Assembly: GCA_031256755.1 (NCBI GenBank)
Contig: JAIRPZ010000167.1
Coordinates: 1-26,770 of the forward strand
DNA: 26,770 nt
Origin: Planctomycetaceae bacterium
GTDB taxonomy: Bacteria; Planctomycetota; Planctomycetia; Pirellulales; Thermoguttaceae
Direction: 5' to 3'
A model generated the notes under the pieces. That model saw nothing but the letters and a program-made list of their open reading frames with translations. It had not been told where the DNA came from and made no database searches. Position numbers and translations under genes: made by a program. Within the stretch, counting starts at the first letter, position 1. Each line of letters starts with the position of its first letter. Shown here piece by piece: positions 7,101-15,256 of the stretch.

Positions 7101-8813
7101 ATGGCAAAAAGAGCAAATTTTCTCGAACTATTGCAGCGGAAAGGCAAAGTCAGTGCCGCACAAATCGGCGAAGCCAATGAAATGGCACAGGCAACCAATA
7201 TCAAAGTTGCCGAAGCCCTGATCAAACTCGGTTACGTCAGCAGTGAAGACGTTGCCCGATCCATTGCCGAAGAGTACGGAAGAGAATTTGTCGACATCAA
7301 AGGCATCGCCATCCCTCCCGCCATTGTCGAACTTGTCCCGGAGTCCGTTGCCCGCGAAAACCGGATTCTGCCCTACCAAACGGACGGCGATACGCTCAAA
7401 ATCATTATGAGCGATCCCAATGACATTGAAACACTCGACAAACTCCGCTTTATCCTGAACCGCCCTATTGAACCGGTACTGGCATCGCCGGAACTCATTT
7501 TGGAAGCCATCAGCCGGCATTACACGCAGAATATCGGCGAAAGTGCGGACTCGCTGATTCAGGAAATGACCGATACGCAAATCGACTTCACGGCCACCGA
7601 TGCCATCGGCGGCGGTGCGTCCAATGTCGCCGACAGCGATGCACCGATTGTCCGGCTTGCCAATCTGATCATTGAAGAAGCCGTTCAACTGCGTGCCTCC
7701 GATATTCATATCGAACCGTTTGAAGACCGCGTCCGGGTACGCTACCGTATTGACGGCGTGCTTGTCGAGCGCGACACCGTGCCGAAACGTCTGCAAGGAT
7801 CGCTGCTTTCCCGGTTCAAAATTATGTCCCGGCTGGACGTTGCCGAGCGGCGGCGGACACAGGATGGACGCATCAAATTGTCACTCGGCGATAAGGAACT
7901 TGACCTCCGTGTTAGCGTCATTCCGACCAATCACGGGCAATCCGTGGTGATGCGGATTCTCGACAAAGACAATATCCGGGTCAGTTTAATGCAACTCGGT
8001 TTTGCCGAGAGCGATTTCAAGAAATTTACATCGCTGATTAAGCGTCCGAACGGAATTATTCTCGTGACCGGTCCGACCGGATCGGGCAAGACCACTTCGC
8101 TTTATGCGGCTCTCAACGATCTGAACACGCCGACGCGCAAAATCATTACGGCGGAAGATCCGGTGGAATACTATCTTCCGGGCATCAATCAGGTGGAAAT
8201 CAAACACTCCATCGGTTTGGATTTTGCAAGAGTTATCCGTGCGATGCTCCGGCAGGCACCGAACATCATTTTAGTCGGCGAAATGCGGGATTTGGAAACC
8301 GCCCAGATGGGTATTCAGGCATCGCTTACCGGACACTTGGTTTTCAGCACGCTGCATACCAACGATGCACCGGGAGCAATCACCCGGCTTGTGGATATGG
8401 GAGTGCCGCCGTATTTGGTGTCGAGTTCGGTGATCGGGATTATGGCGCAGCGGCTTGTGCGCACGATTTGTAAGAAATGCAAAAAACCGTATATTCCTTC
8501 GGCGGCGGAATTGGAAGAAGCAAAGATGACACCGGAAGAAGCGGCAAAAGCAACGTTTATGAAAGGAGCCGGCTGCGGCAGTTGCAACAAATCCGGTTAC
8601 CGCGGACGAATGGCGGTTTTTGAATTGATGATGATGTCCGCAAAAATCAGGGAGATGACGTTCCAGCAGGCCAGTACGGTAGAAATACGGCGGGCGGCAA
8701 AAGCCGAAGGAATGAGTACGTTGTTTATGGACGGTATACGAAAAGTCGCGAGAGGGTTGACGACCATTGAAGAAGTGCTGCGTGTGGCGAGGGATGAGGA
8801 TGATGCGGTTTGA
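7101..8813 (+). CDS. GspE/PilB-type secretion assembly ATPase
   Basis: 570 residues from the ATG at 7101; an in-frame TTG at 7089 is a weaker alternative. This family forms a cytoplasmic hexamer that powers pseudopilus assembly in type II secretion or extension of type IV pili. An N-terminal MshEN/GspE_N-like domain covers about residues 1-140. It is followed by DIHIEPFEDRVRVRYRIDG, Walker A GPTGSGKTTS starting near 324, the Asp box ITAEDPVEY, Walker B ILVGEMRD near 390, and the His box STLHTNDAPG. A tetracysteine zinc motif, CKKC near 457-460 and CGSC near 492-495, is typical of GspE and PilB. The Walker B Ile is Met here, a mild change. The secretin gene lies 1.3 kb downstream, separated by an opposite-strand gene; no inner-membrane platform or pseudopilin gene is in the window. 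Confidence 0.93.
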   Translation: MAKRANFLELLQRKGKVSAAQIGEANEMAQATNIKVAEALIKLGYVSSEDVARSIAEEYGREFVDIKGIAIPPAIVELVPESVARENRILPYQTDGDTLKIIMSDPNDIETLDKLRFILNRPIEPVLASPELILEAISRHYTQNIGESADSLIQEMTDTQIDFTATDAIGGGASNVADSDAPIVRLANLIIEEAVQLRASDIHIEPFEDRVRVRYRIDGVLVERDTVPKRLQGSLLSRFKIMSRLDVAERRRTQDGRIKLSLGDKELDLRVSVIPTNHGQSVVMRILDKDNIRVSLMQLGFAESDFKKFTSLIKRPNGIILVTGPTGSGKTTSLYAALNDLNTPTRKIITAEDPVEYYLPGINQVEIKHSIGLDFARVIRAMLRQAPNIILVGEMRDLETAQMGIQASLTGHLVFSTLHTNDAPGAITRLVDMGVPPYLVSSSVIGIMAQRLVRTICKKCKKPYIPSAAELEEAKMTPEEAAKATFMKGAGCGSCNKSGYRGRMAVFELMMMSAKIREMTFQQASTVEIRRAAKAEGMSTLFMDGIRKVARGLTTIEEVLRVARDEDDAV

Positions 8814-9029
8814 GCGATACGCTGCGAGTGTATTTCCAAAAGCCCGTATGCGTTTGCCTTCATTTCCCTTTCTTCGGCAGTGTTCTGTATTTTATTGGAT
8901 TAAGCAACGGCAGCCGAAGAACCTGTCATTTATTGTCAAGCCGGCAACGATGTTGTGCATCCGTGCCGTTTTGGAAAACCGGCAAGACCGCTGTTTTAGA
9001 ACATTGCCGGGAAATGATACGATAAAATC
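8814..9029. other. Convergent intergenic gap holding a dispersed repeat
   Basis: This gap separates the end of the ATPase gene (+) from the end of the TIM-barrel gene (-). No gene is supported. Most of its centre is copy A of an imperfect repeat whose other copy is at 16150-16243. Confidence 0.6.
8882..8979 (+). repeat. Dispersed intergenic repeat, copy A
   Basis: Aligns with 16150-16243. The core 8935-8978 matches 16200-16243 with 42 of 44 bases identical, including GTCAAGCCGGCAACGAT and CCGTTTTGGAAAA. The flank from TTATTGGATT onward is more diverged, with one single-base gap. Both copies are in the same orientation and both lie between convergent genes. Confidence 0.8.
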
Positions 9030-9776
9030 CTACAATAAACTTTCCAGCAGAAGACGGATTTTCCGCAGTTCCGCCAAAGTATCCACAGACACGGCAGGTT
9101 CGAGCGCAACACACAACGCTCCGCGGTAATCGGCTTTGTTTAACTGAATCACAATACGTCCGAATTCCACGTCTCCCTGTCCAACCTTTGCCTGAAATTG
9201 TTTCTCTGTTGTGTCCCGGAGACGGACATGCAAAACATACGGCAGGATTGTTTCAAAGTCCTTCGGCTTCGGCAAATTGTAAATATAATGACTCGGATCC
9301 AGCGTCACTCCCAATCCTTTCACGGTCTTGCAAATACTGCCGACTGTTTCCGGCGTATCCGTCAACCGCCCCGCCTCCGTGACCACTCCCACAACAACGC
9401 CGTAAAACAAGGCAATTTGCGTCAATTCGCGGAGACGGTCAATTTCTTCATTAAACGGAGTCCCGTGAACCGAAGCACGAACCGACACCACCACAATTTT
9501 GCACGCCTTCGCTAATTTACAGGCATCCGTAAACATTTCGATAAAACCGGAGGTCTCCGGTTCCAAATCAAAATAAATCGCCACGGGCGTAACCTGACGC
9601 GAAGTCCGGCAAAGATAGACGATAGAATCGTGTTGAGCCGCAATCTTATCCGGCTGAATCGCACTTCCCGCACCAATGACCAGTTCTATGTGAGAGTATT
9701 CCATGTCGATGAATCTTTCGAAAATTTCCGAAAGCGTTTCATCAGGCATACAAGATGTCGAAACGGCAACATGCAC
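9030..9776 (-). CDS. Sugar-phosphate isomerase/epimerase-like TIM-barrel protein
   Basis: 248 residues, matching the xylose-isomerase-like/AP-endonuclease-2 fold family. Candidate metal ligands are Glu134 (VVTEAGR), Asp160 and His163 (TLDPSHY), His183 (HVRLRD) and Glu226 (ALEPA), spaced as in sugar-phosphate isomerases and epimerases of this fold. The KVGQGDVEFGRI segment is typical of the group. It is cytoplasmic, with no signal peptide. The ATG at 9776 is supported by a strong GAGGAGGG at 9786-9793, nine bases away, and by a good promoter upstream. Members act on keto sugars, inosose or related polyols; the substrate here is not readable. It sits antisense between the ATPase and secretin genes, with no evident functional tie to them. 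Confidence 0.82.
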   Translation of the reverse strand: MHVAVSTSCMPDETLSEIFERFIDMEYSHIELVIGAGSAIQPDKIAAQHDSIVYLCRTSRQVTPVAIYFDLEPETSGFIEMFTDACKLAKACKIVVVSVRASVHGTPFNEEIDRLRELTQIALFYGVVVGVVTEAGRLTDTPETVGSICKTVKGLGVTLDPSHYIYNLPKPKDFETILPYVLHVRLRDTTEKQFQAKVGQGDVEFGRIVIQLNKADYRGALCVALEPAVSVDTLAELRKIRLLLESLL

Positions 9777-9785
9777 AGAAACAAT

Positions 9786-9793
9786 CCCTCCTC
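9786..9793 (-). promoter_or_regulatory. Strong ribosome-binding site
   Basis: GAGGAGGG on the minus strand, nine bases before the ATG at 9776. It fixes the start of the TIM-barrel gene and is the best Shine-Dalgarno sequence I noticed in the window. Confidence 0.75.
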
Positions 9794-9841
9794 GTCTGCA
9801 AAAAAACTGTCATGCAACAGACACAATCTATTCTGACGGGT

Positions 9842-9870
9842 ATTCTACTCTTTTACCGGCGGCGATTCAA
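9842..9870 (-). promoter_or_regulatory. Putative promoter of the TIM-barrel gene
   Basis: On the minus strand, TTGAAT (9870-9865) and TAGAAT (9847-9842) are spaced by 17 bases, a good sigma-70 fit. Transcription would start near 9835, leaving a leader of about 59 bases that contains the strong ribosome-binding site. Confidence 0.55.
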
Positions 9871-10093
9871 GAGGGGATTTCAGACGCAGCGGCATTGCCG
9901 GATAGCCCGTTTTTAATGATTATCACTATTTTTTCTAATGAGACGGCAGAAAACTTTCGATTTATAGGAAAAGACCCGTAGTGTTTTCTCAACGGCGTTG
10001 CCGGCTGCATGGTCAATAACATTGTCCGCATTTTGGACGGCGTTGCCGCCGCCGGCAATTCATCCTGCCGGAACAGGAAACCCACGAAAAATT

Positions 10094-10099
10094 AAGGAG
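10094..10099 (+). promoter_or_regulatory. Ribosome-binding site deciding a TTG start
   Basis: AAGGAG lies eight bases upstream of the TTG at 10108. No ATG is correctly placed near it, so it supports initiation of the secretin gene at TTG. Confidence 0.65.
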
Positions 10100-10107
10100 A
10101 AAGAGCA

Positions 10108-13100
10108 TTGAAAACGGTATCAAATTCAAATCAGGACTATTTTGCTGCCGAATGGGGGCTTGCGGCAGTATTGTCCGCCGCATTGTATTTTTGCCCCGCT
10201 CTTCCTGCGCAAACCGTTCCTTCGCCCGCTCCGCCGGTTGCCCCCGCGCCTGCTGTGCGTACCATCGCGCCCGCCCCGACAGCCCCCGCCGCACCGCCGC
10301 TCAACGCCGATGCGAATCAAGTCCGGCACGATCAAGCCAAACAAGATGCCTTTCGTAAACTGCACCAAGCCCGGCAAGCCGTTGCCGTCCGCGACATTGC
10401 CGCCGCTCAACGCCTTGTCGATGAAGTGCAAGCCCTCCGTCTTTCTTTCGCCCAAAATGAAGACCGACCGGAATTAGTCCTCGGTCTGATTCAACGGCAT
10501 AACCGGACAATGGAAATGTTCAAAACACAGGGCGAATCGGAAACGTTCCGCCGCGAATATGCCCTGCTCCATCTGATCCAAGCCGATACAATGGTTCGCC
10601 GCGGAGAACTGCAACTGGCTTTACAATTGACCCAAGAAGCAGCCCGGCAGCAAACACAATACACGCAGCCGGAAAAAGAGAGCGGTCTTGATCCCGCTTC
10701 GATGTTCCGGCGTATTGAAGATGCCCGCCGGGTGCAAACGCTGAACGCGCCGGTTCCGGTACGGAATCAGCCGGCACCCTTATCCCAAGCCGCTCAAGAA
10801 CATCTCAATCAGGCCATTCGGACACTGGGACAAGCCCGCGAAGCCCTGAATACCGGACAAATTGAACAAGCCGAGCGGCTTGCCCAAACCGCAGCCGGTC
10901 ATCAATTACCGGAAAATGTTTTTCCGGCAGGAAACTCTCCCAGCCGGCTTCTCGCAGAAATTGCCGCCATCCGGCGCGGCATACCGGCAAATCCGGCAAA
11001 CCCGCCGCAAAATCCGCCGGCAGGACAACCGGCTGGTCAACCAACAATTCAACCGTCCGACATTTTACAAACCAGTGCCAATACCGTACCGGCATTAGCA
11101 CCGCCGATTCCAATGCCTATGCCGGTTCCGAACCGGAATGTGCCGCTGGTCGATCAGCATATTCGGAATCAGCAAGCCGTCGTTTCGCAAATTTCTTCGG
11201 AAATTATGCAGCAAATTGCCGATGCACAAAAAATGAGCCGCGAACAGCGGAAACCGCAAGCCGGTCTGGAGATTCTGGAAAAAGCCAGACACCGGGTCGA
11301 ACAATCTCCGCTGGACAACGAAACAAAGAACTCCTTTTTAACGCAGATTGACCGGGCTGTCGGCGAAACGATTAGTTTTATGGAACGTTACGAAGCCCAA
11401 TCGCATCAGGATCGGGTCAACGCCGCTGTGTGGGAAGAACGCCGCAAAGCCGCCGATGCGTTTCGGGATAAAGAGCAGCAACTGACAGTTTTGTTCAGCG
11501 AATGTAAAAAATTGATGGAAGATGAGCGTTTTGAAGAAGCATTGCGGCTGGCGAAAAAGGCGCAGTCCATTGCACCCGATGAACCGGCAGCCGCTATGCT
11601 CGTCACCACAACGCAACTCGTTTACAATTTGCACCAAAGTATCGCAAACCGCGATGCAAAAGCCGACGGATTCCTTGCCGCTATGCATGCGGTTGATACG
11701 GCAGCCGTTATGCCGGATTTTCGGAACGGATCGCTGATTTACGGAACGGATTGGAGTACCCTGTCAAAGCGGCGGCGGGCATCAAATGAAGCATTATTGA
11801 ATCAAAGACCGGAAAGCGAGCGGCAGATTCTGCGAAAACTGACCATGCCGATTACGGTAGACGAAGATCAGCAGATCACGCTTGAGCAGGCATTGAGAAA
11901 ACTTTGTGCGCAGGCAGGGATTCCCGTTTTTATTGATGAAGCGGCTCTTCGGGAAGAGAACATTTTGTCCGGTACGCCGATTAAAGTTCCGCAGGCAAAC
12001 GGTATCAAATTGCAAAGCATGTTGAACGTGATTCTCGAACAGCACGGACTTGCTTACGTTGTGAAAGACGAAATCCTGAAAATCACAAGCCGGAAGAAGG
12101 CGAAGGGAGAAATGTTTGTCAAGCGGCATTATGTCGGCGATCTGGTAACCAAGATTCCGCGTGCGATTACCGTCAACGAAAATCCGAATTTGCTGGAAGG
12201 TGCTTATGAAAAGTCCCGGCGGAATCATTTGCCGCCGGCAGGACGGGCGAACGTTCCGCAACCTCATCTTCCGGCAGACCTCAATTTGACACGCAACGAA
12301 GTGCCGCCGTATAATCCGAATATTGCCGCTCAAACAACCGGCACCGGTACGACCGGCACCAGTTCCGGCACAGGCACAAACATTGGCAATACGACAAACG
12401 AAAACGGCACCGGCGGGCTGGATTTCAGCAGTGTTCAAAACATTATTGAATCGCTGATCGAACCGGAATCATGGACGAATGACGATACGGGTTCCGGTGC
12501 AAAAATTGTCGATTACGAACAGAACATGAGTTTGGTCATCCGGCAAACCGAAGAAGCACACGCTCAAATCGAAGATTTGCTGACGCAACTTCGGAAGATG
12601 AACGACTTGCAGGTTGCTGTTGAAGTCCGGTATATCACGGTACACGATAACTTTTTTGAGAGTATCGGTATGGATTTCGATCTTGTTGTCCGCAACGATA
12701 ATGTTCTCGGCAGCATCCGAAAAGCGGTAACGGTTTTCCCGTCCGGTGAATCCGGCAGCAGCAGCGATACCAGCAGCAGTAGCAGCAGCAATACCGGCGG
12801 ATATAAAGGCAATAACGTTGTTGTGGGCTTGTCCGCTGCCAATATGTTTTCGATGAATGCAAGTATTCCGTTCACGCAGGACAGCATCGGTTATTCTACG
12901 CCGCAGTTTGGTCCTTATGATCCTTCGGTCGGTTTGCAAACCGGTTTTGCTTTGTTGAGCGATATTGAAACATATTTCTTCCTGAAAGCCGCCCAAAGCG
13001 ATCAGCGGACAAGCGTGATGCAGGCACCGAAAGTGATTATTTATAACGGTCAAATGGGAACGATCAGCGATACGACTTCATCGCCGTTTGTGACCGGTGT

Positions 13101-13671
13101 TAATCCGGTTGTCGGCGACTTTGCGATAGGATATCAGCCGATCATTACTGTTTTGAATGAAGGGCAAGTCCTGAATGTGCAGGCGGTTGTTTCTCACGAC
13201 CGGCAGCATGTCCGGTTGACGCTGAATCCGACATTTACCACGATCCGCAAAGTGCAAACGTTCAAATACTTCGGCAATGACGATTCCACTGAAGAAACCG
13301 CCACCAACGAGGCAGGCGACGATCTTTCCAACACGTCTGTCCCCGGACTTCATTCGCGGGACCGATCAACGAGAAGAACAACGTCTTCAAGCGGTATTGT
13401 GGTGCAGCAGCCGATTATGGGATCGTTCACGGTGAGTTCGACCGTTAATTGTCCTGACGGCGGAACCGCATTGCTCGGCGGTATTAAGCGGTTGAGCGAA
13501 GGACGGGTCGAAGCCGGTACGCCGATATTGAATAAACTACCTTACATTCAGCGGTTATTCTCGAATGTCGGTATCGGACGGGATACGCAAAGTATTATGA
13601 TGATGGTGACTCCGCGTATTATTATTCAGGAAGAAGAGGAAGAATTCATCTTGGGACGGTCAATTCCATAA
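10108..13671 (+). CDS. Large secretin (GspD/PilQ-like outer-membrane channel)
   Basis: 1187 residues, much longer than typical GspD (about 650). It starts at TTG, supported by AAGGAG eight bases upstream. A signal peptide (WGLAAVLSAALYFCPALPA) is followed by a Pro/Ala-rich stretch and a long helical, TPR-like N-terminal half (about residues 60-560) with further Pro-rich linkers near 290-350. From about 580 comes an STN/N0-like domain (ITVDEDQQITLEQALRKLC), then ring-building regions and the secretin core from about 830. The C-terminus has the hallmark segments NCPDGGTALLGG, GTPILNKLPYIQRLF and MMVTPRIII (near 1165). Low-complexity Thr/Gly (about 745) and Ser (about 885) runs interrupt it. It should form the multimeric outer-membrane pore for the system powered by the ATPase encoded upstream. 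The pore class, type II secretion or pilus, is uncertain. Confidence 0.9.
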   Translation: MKTVSNSNQDYFAAEWGLAAVLSAALYFCPALPAQTVPSPAPPVAPAPAVRTIAPAPTAPAAPPLNADANQVRHDQAKQDAFRKLHQARQAVAVRDIAAAQRLVDEVQALRLSFAQNEDRPELVLGLIQRHNRTMEMFKTQGESETFRREYALLHLIQADTMVRRGELQLALQLTQEAARQQTQYTQPEKESGLDPASMFRRIEDARRVQTLNAPVPVRNQPAPLSQAAQEHLNQAIRTLGQAREALNTGQIEQAERLAQTAAGHQLPENVFPAGNSPSRLLAEIAAIRRGIPANPANPPQNPPAGQPAGQPTIQPSDILQTSANTVPALAPPIPMPMPVPNRNVPLVDQHIRNQQAVVSQISSEIMQQIADAQKMSREQRKPQAGLEILEKARHRVEQSPLDNETKNSFLTQIDRAVGETISFMERYEAQSHQDRVNAAVWEERRKAADAFRDKEQQLTVLFSECKKLMEDERFEEALRLAKKAQSIAPDEPAAAMLVTTTQLVYNLHQSIANRDAKADGFLAAMHAVDTAAVMPDFRNGSLIYGTDWSTLSKRRRASNEALLNQRPESERQILRKLTMPITVDEDQQITLEQALRKLCAQAGIPVFIDEAALREENILSGTPIKVPQANGIKLQSMLNVILEQHGLAYVVKDEILKITSRKKAKGEMFVKRHYVGDLVTKIPRAITVNENPNLLEGAYEKSRRNHLPPAGRANVPQPHLPADLNLTRNEVPPYNPNIAAQTTGTGTTGTSSGTGTNIGNTTNENGTGGLDFSSVQNIIESLIEPESWTNDDTGSGAKIVDYEQNMSLVIRQTEEAHAQIEDLLTQLRKMNDLQVAVEVRYITVHDNFFESIGMDFDLVVRNDNVLGSIRKAVTVFPSGESGSSSDTSSSSSSNTGGYKGNNVVVGLSAANMFSMNASIPFTQDSIGYSTPQFGPYDPSVGLQTGFALLSDIETYFFLKAAQSDQRTSVMQAPKVIIYNGQMGTISDTTSSPFVTGVNPVVGDFAIGYQPIITVLNEGQVLNVQAVVSHDRQHVRLTLNPTFTTIRKVQTFKYFGNDDSTEETATNEAGDDLSNTSVPGLHSRDRSTRRTTSSSGIVVQQPIMGSFTVSSTVNCPDGGTALLGGIKRLSEGRVEAGTPILNKLPYIQRLFSNVGIGRDTQSIMMMVTPRIIIQEEEEEFILGRSIP
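12754..12791 (+). repeat. AGC-rich trinucleotide run in the secretin gene
   Basis: Interrupted AGC repeats encode a Ser-rich loop (residues about 883-895) inside the secretin. Gain or loss of units would keep the frame and change only loop length. Confidence 0.6.
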
Positions 13672-13696
13672 GCCGGACACGCCGGACAAACAACAA

Positions 13697-13722
13697 CCCT
13701 GTCCCGGACACTTCCGGCAGGG
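13697..13722 (-). terminator. Probable intrinsic terminator after rpmE
   Basis: CCCTG/CAGGG outer and CCGGA/TCCGG inner stems form a hairpin between the convergent secretin and L31 genes. Read on the minus strand it is followed by TTGTTGTTTGT, a U-rich tail, so it fits termination of rpmE. On the plus strand there is no T-run, though the hairpin could still help end secretin transcripts. Confidence 0.55.
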
Positions 13723-13763
13723 TCAGGAACGGCTGCAATTTATGCCGCAACACTGATTTCCGG

Positions 13764-14003
13764 CTACTCTTCGGTTTTGCCGGATTTTTTCTTGGTTCCG
13801 TAGGAAGTCCCGGAGAACTTATTCTTGAATTTTTCGATACGTCCGGCGGTATCCACGAACTTCAGCTTTCCGGTGTAAAACGGATGGCATGCGGAACAAA
13901 TATCGACTTTCAACTCCGGTTTTGTTGCGCGGGTGGTAAACTTGTTCCCGCAACCGCAGGTAACATTGGATTCAACGTATTTAGGATGAATATTCTTTTT
14001 CAT
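13764..14003 (-). CDS. rpmE: 50S ribosomal protein L31
   Basis: 79 residues. Starts MKKNIHPKY, as L31 does, and keeps the zinc-type Cys set: CGCG (Cys16 and Cys18) and CSACHPFYTGK (Cys36 and Cys39). This is therefore the zinc-binding, C-plus form and not the YkgM-like zinc-independent form. L31 sits at the subunit bridge of the large ribosomal subunit. The C-terminal tail is Lys/Ser/Gly-rich and slightly extended. No clear Shine-Dalgarno is visible. A leader of about 75 bases with repeated TTTTTACAG motifs separates the start from a TATAAT -10 box. A hairpin with a T-rich tail follows the gene. Confidence 0.95.
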   Translation of the reverse strand: MKKNIHPKYVESNVTCGCGNKFTTRATKPELKVDICSACHPFYTGKLKFVDTAGRIEKFKNKFSGTSYGTKKKSGKTEE

Positions 14004-14017
14004 AGCGGCTTAATTTA

Positions 14018-14049
14018 TTTTTACAGCATTTTTACAGGTGTTTTTACCG
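14018..14049. repeat. Short direct repeats in the rpmE leader
   Basis: TTTTTACAG at 14018-14026 and 14029-14037, and a related TTTTTACCG at 14041-14049, are spaced 11-12 bases apart, about one helical turn. They lie between the proposed rpmE promoter and its start codon, so they could bind a regulator as DNA or act in the leader RNA. Confidence 0.45.
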
Positions 14050-14083
14050 CGAATAGCAGCAAATTTCCCATGCAGAGATACAG

Positions 14084-14110
14084 ATTATACACAATCGGCA
14101 AAAAAAACAA
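14084..14110 (-). promoter_or_regulatory. Putative rpmE promoter
   Basis: On the minus strand a perfect TATAAT (14089-14084) is preceded by TTGTTT (14110-14105) with a short 15-base spacer. The leader to the ATG at 14003 would be about 75 bases. Confidence 0.4.
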
Positions 14111-14147
14111 GAGGGGTAAATCGGACACCGTTCCGCTGCCGGCGTTT

Positions 14148-14672
14148 TTACCAGTTATTTTCCATCATAGCGGCGATTTTATCGGCGATGCGGTTGATCT
14201 GATTTTGCTCTGAAGTCAGTTGCGAATGTCCGAATTCGGCAACGCGGTACTCCGACACGGAAATTAAGGCGTTTTCACTGCTGTTCCAAGCCGGTTTGGA
14301 AGCCGGATGGCGGGCGTTTCGGGGCATCCATCGGACTTCGACAGACAAGGTGTCGGATTTTTGGCGGGGATCATTGTTGGCATCAATGAGGGAAACGGTT
14401 TGTGTTTTTTCAGCGATCCGTCCTTCAAGGATCGAATCGGCGGCGGTTTGTGAAACGATTTTGTACGGAGTCCGTTCCTCGATCCGTTTGCAAACGGCTT
14501 CTGTGATGCGTTCGGCAAGATGCCGCCGTGTCGGATCGGATTCAAAAACCGGAACGTAGACGGTTTTTACGTCCTGCCCGAACAGGGACGGTGCGCCTGC
14601 CTGATACCCCAGCCCGATGCAGCCGGAAAAACAGAGCAAAACAGGAGCGAAAAGCAAAAACCGAACAATCAT
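14148..14672 (-). CDS. lptE: LptE-like LPS-assembly lipoprotein
   Basis: About 174 residues from the ATG at 14672. The frame stays open to an ATG at 14798, but the internal Met begins a classic lipoprotein signal, MIVRFLLFAPVLLCFSGC, whose lipobox-like FSGC gives the lipidated Cys, so 14672 is preferred. The mature part starts with a GLGYQAGAPSLFG-like segment, then KTVYVPVFESDPTRR, LAERITEAVCKRIEERTPYKIV and ADSILEGRI, which is the LptE/DUF4136-like layout: a tyrosine-valine strand, a helix, then a strand. LptE plugs the LptD barrel and helps deliver lipopolysaccharide to the outer leaflet. No lptD lies in the window. It is upstream of rpmE on the same strand but has its own gap of about 144 bases. 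The family call is good but based on pattern, not strict motifs. Confidence 0.72.
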   Translation of the reverse strand: MIVRFLLFAPVLLCFSGCIGLGYQAGAPSLFGQDVKTVYVPVFESDPTRRHLAERITEAVCKRIEERTPYKIVSQTAADSILEGRIAEKTQTVSLIDANNDPRQKSDTLSVEVRWMPRNARHPASKPAWNSSENALISVSEYRVAEFGHSQLTSEQNQINRIADKIAAMMENNW

Positions 14673-14864
14673 TTCAATGAAAAACGATGCCGCAAAAACG
14701 GCACGGTTCACAAACGGTGCGTTTACAAGGACATAAAGCACAACACAAGGAACATAGAGAAATTTTCCTTTTTCCGCAAGAGCAATCCGGTTCGGCATAA
14801 TCCGGTGCGGCGTGTATAATTTTGTTCGGCGAGGAAATAAGGAAAACTGGACATTTGCCGCCTG

Positions 14865-14893
14865 TTGCGTATGCGGTCAGGTTCCTGTACAAT
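14865..14893 (+). promoter_or_regulatory. Putative promoter of the PHA-family/radical SAM pair
   Basis: TTGCGT at 14865-14870 and TACAAT at 14888-14893, with a 17-base spacer. Transcription would start near 14900, about 40 bases before the ATG at 14942. The stretch GTACAATGTCCGCCG is repeated exactly at the promoter upstream of rho. Confidence 0.5.
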
Positions 14894-14941
14894 GTCCGCC
14901 GAGTTTCCTTCTGTTCTGCAACCCTGTAACGAATTCGTCCG

Positions 14942-15247
14942 ATGCCTTCGCTCAATATTTCCGTTTCCCATCAACTGACACAAGCTGAAGCAGCAGATCG
15001 TCTGAAAAAGAAACGGACAGAAATTATCGAACAGCACACCTATACCGTCTCTGATGTGAAAGAAAATTGGACGGGACCTTATTCGCTGGAATTCTCGTTC
15101 CGAATTTTGGGATTTTCGCTGACCGGTTCCGTTGAGGCATTGAATTCTTCGGTGCGGATTATCGTGGAATTACCTGTTGCCGCAATGCTGATGCAGGGAA
15201 CGATTGAAAGTCAGGTTCGCAGAGAACTCGAACAAGTATTGCAATAA
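14942..15247 (+). CDS. Small polyhydroxyalkanoic-acid-system family protein
   Basis: 101 residues, close to the usual 90-110 for this family. The order LNISVSHQLTQAEAADRLK, then a central sheet (GPYSLEFSFRILGFSLTG) and a C-terminal helix (IESQVRRELEQVL), matches the PHA granule-associated/regulatory small protein family. The name is historical: many members occur in genomes without PHA synthesis, so a role in storage polymer is not shown here. No signal peptide. No clear Shine-Dalgarno precedes the ATG. The radical-SAM gene follows after 9 bases, so the two are probably co-transcribed. Confidence 0.7.
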   Translation: MPSLNISVSHQLTQAEAADRLKKKRTEIIEQHTYTVSDVKENWTGPYSLEFSFRILGFSLTGSVEALNSSVRIIVELPVAAMLMQGTIESQVRRELEQVLQ

Positions 15248-15256
15248 TCTTTGTGT

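Noticed and set aside
7128..7796. Minus-strand frame of 222 codons inside the secretion ATPase gene
   Set aside because: Shadow of the ATPase gene; no motif and no promoter or ribosome-binding site of its own.
11794..12438. Minus-strand frame of 214 codons inside the secretin gene
   Set aside because: Antisense shadow of the secretin's STN-like region, with no family resemblance.
14673..14798. N-terminal extension of the LptE-like protein
   Set aside because: It would place 42 residues before a well-formed lipoprotein signal peptide.
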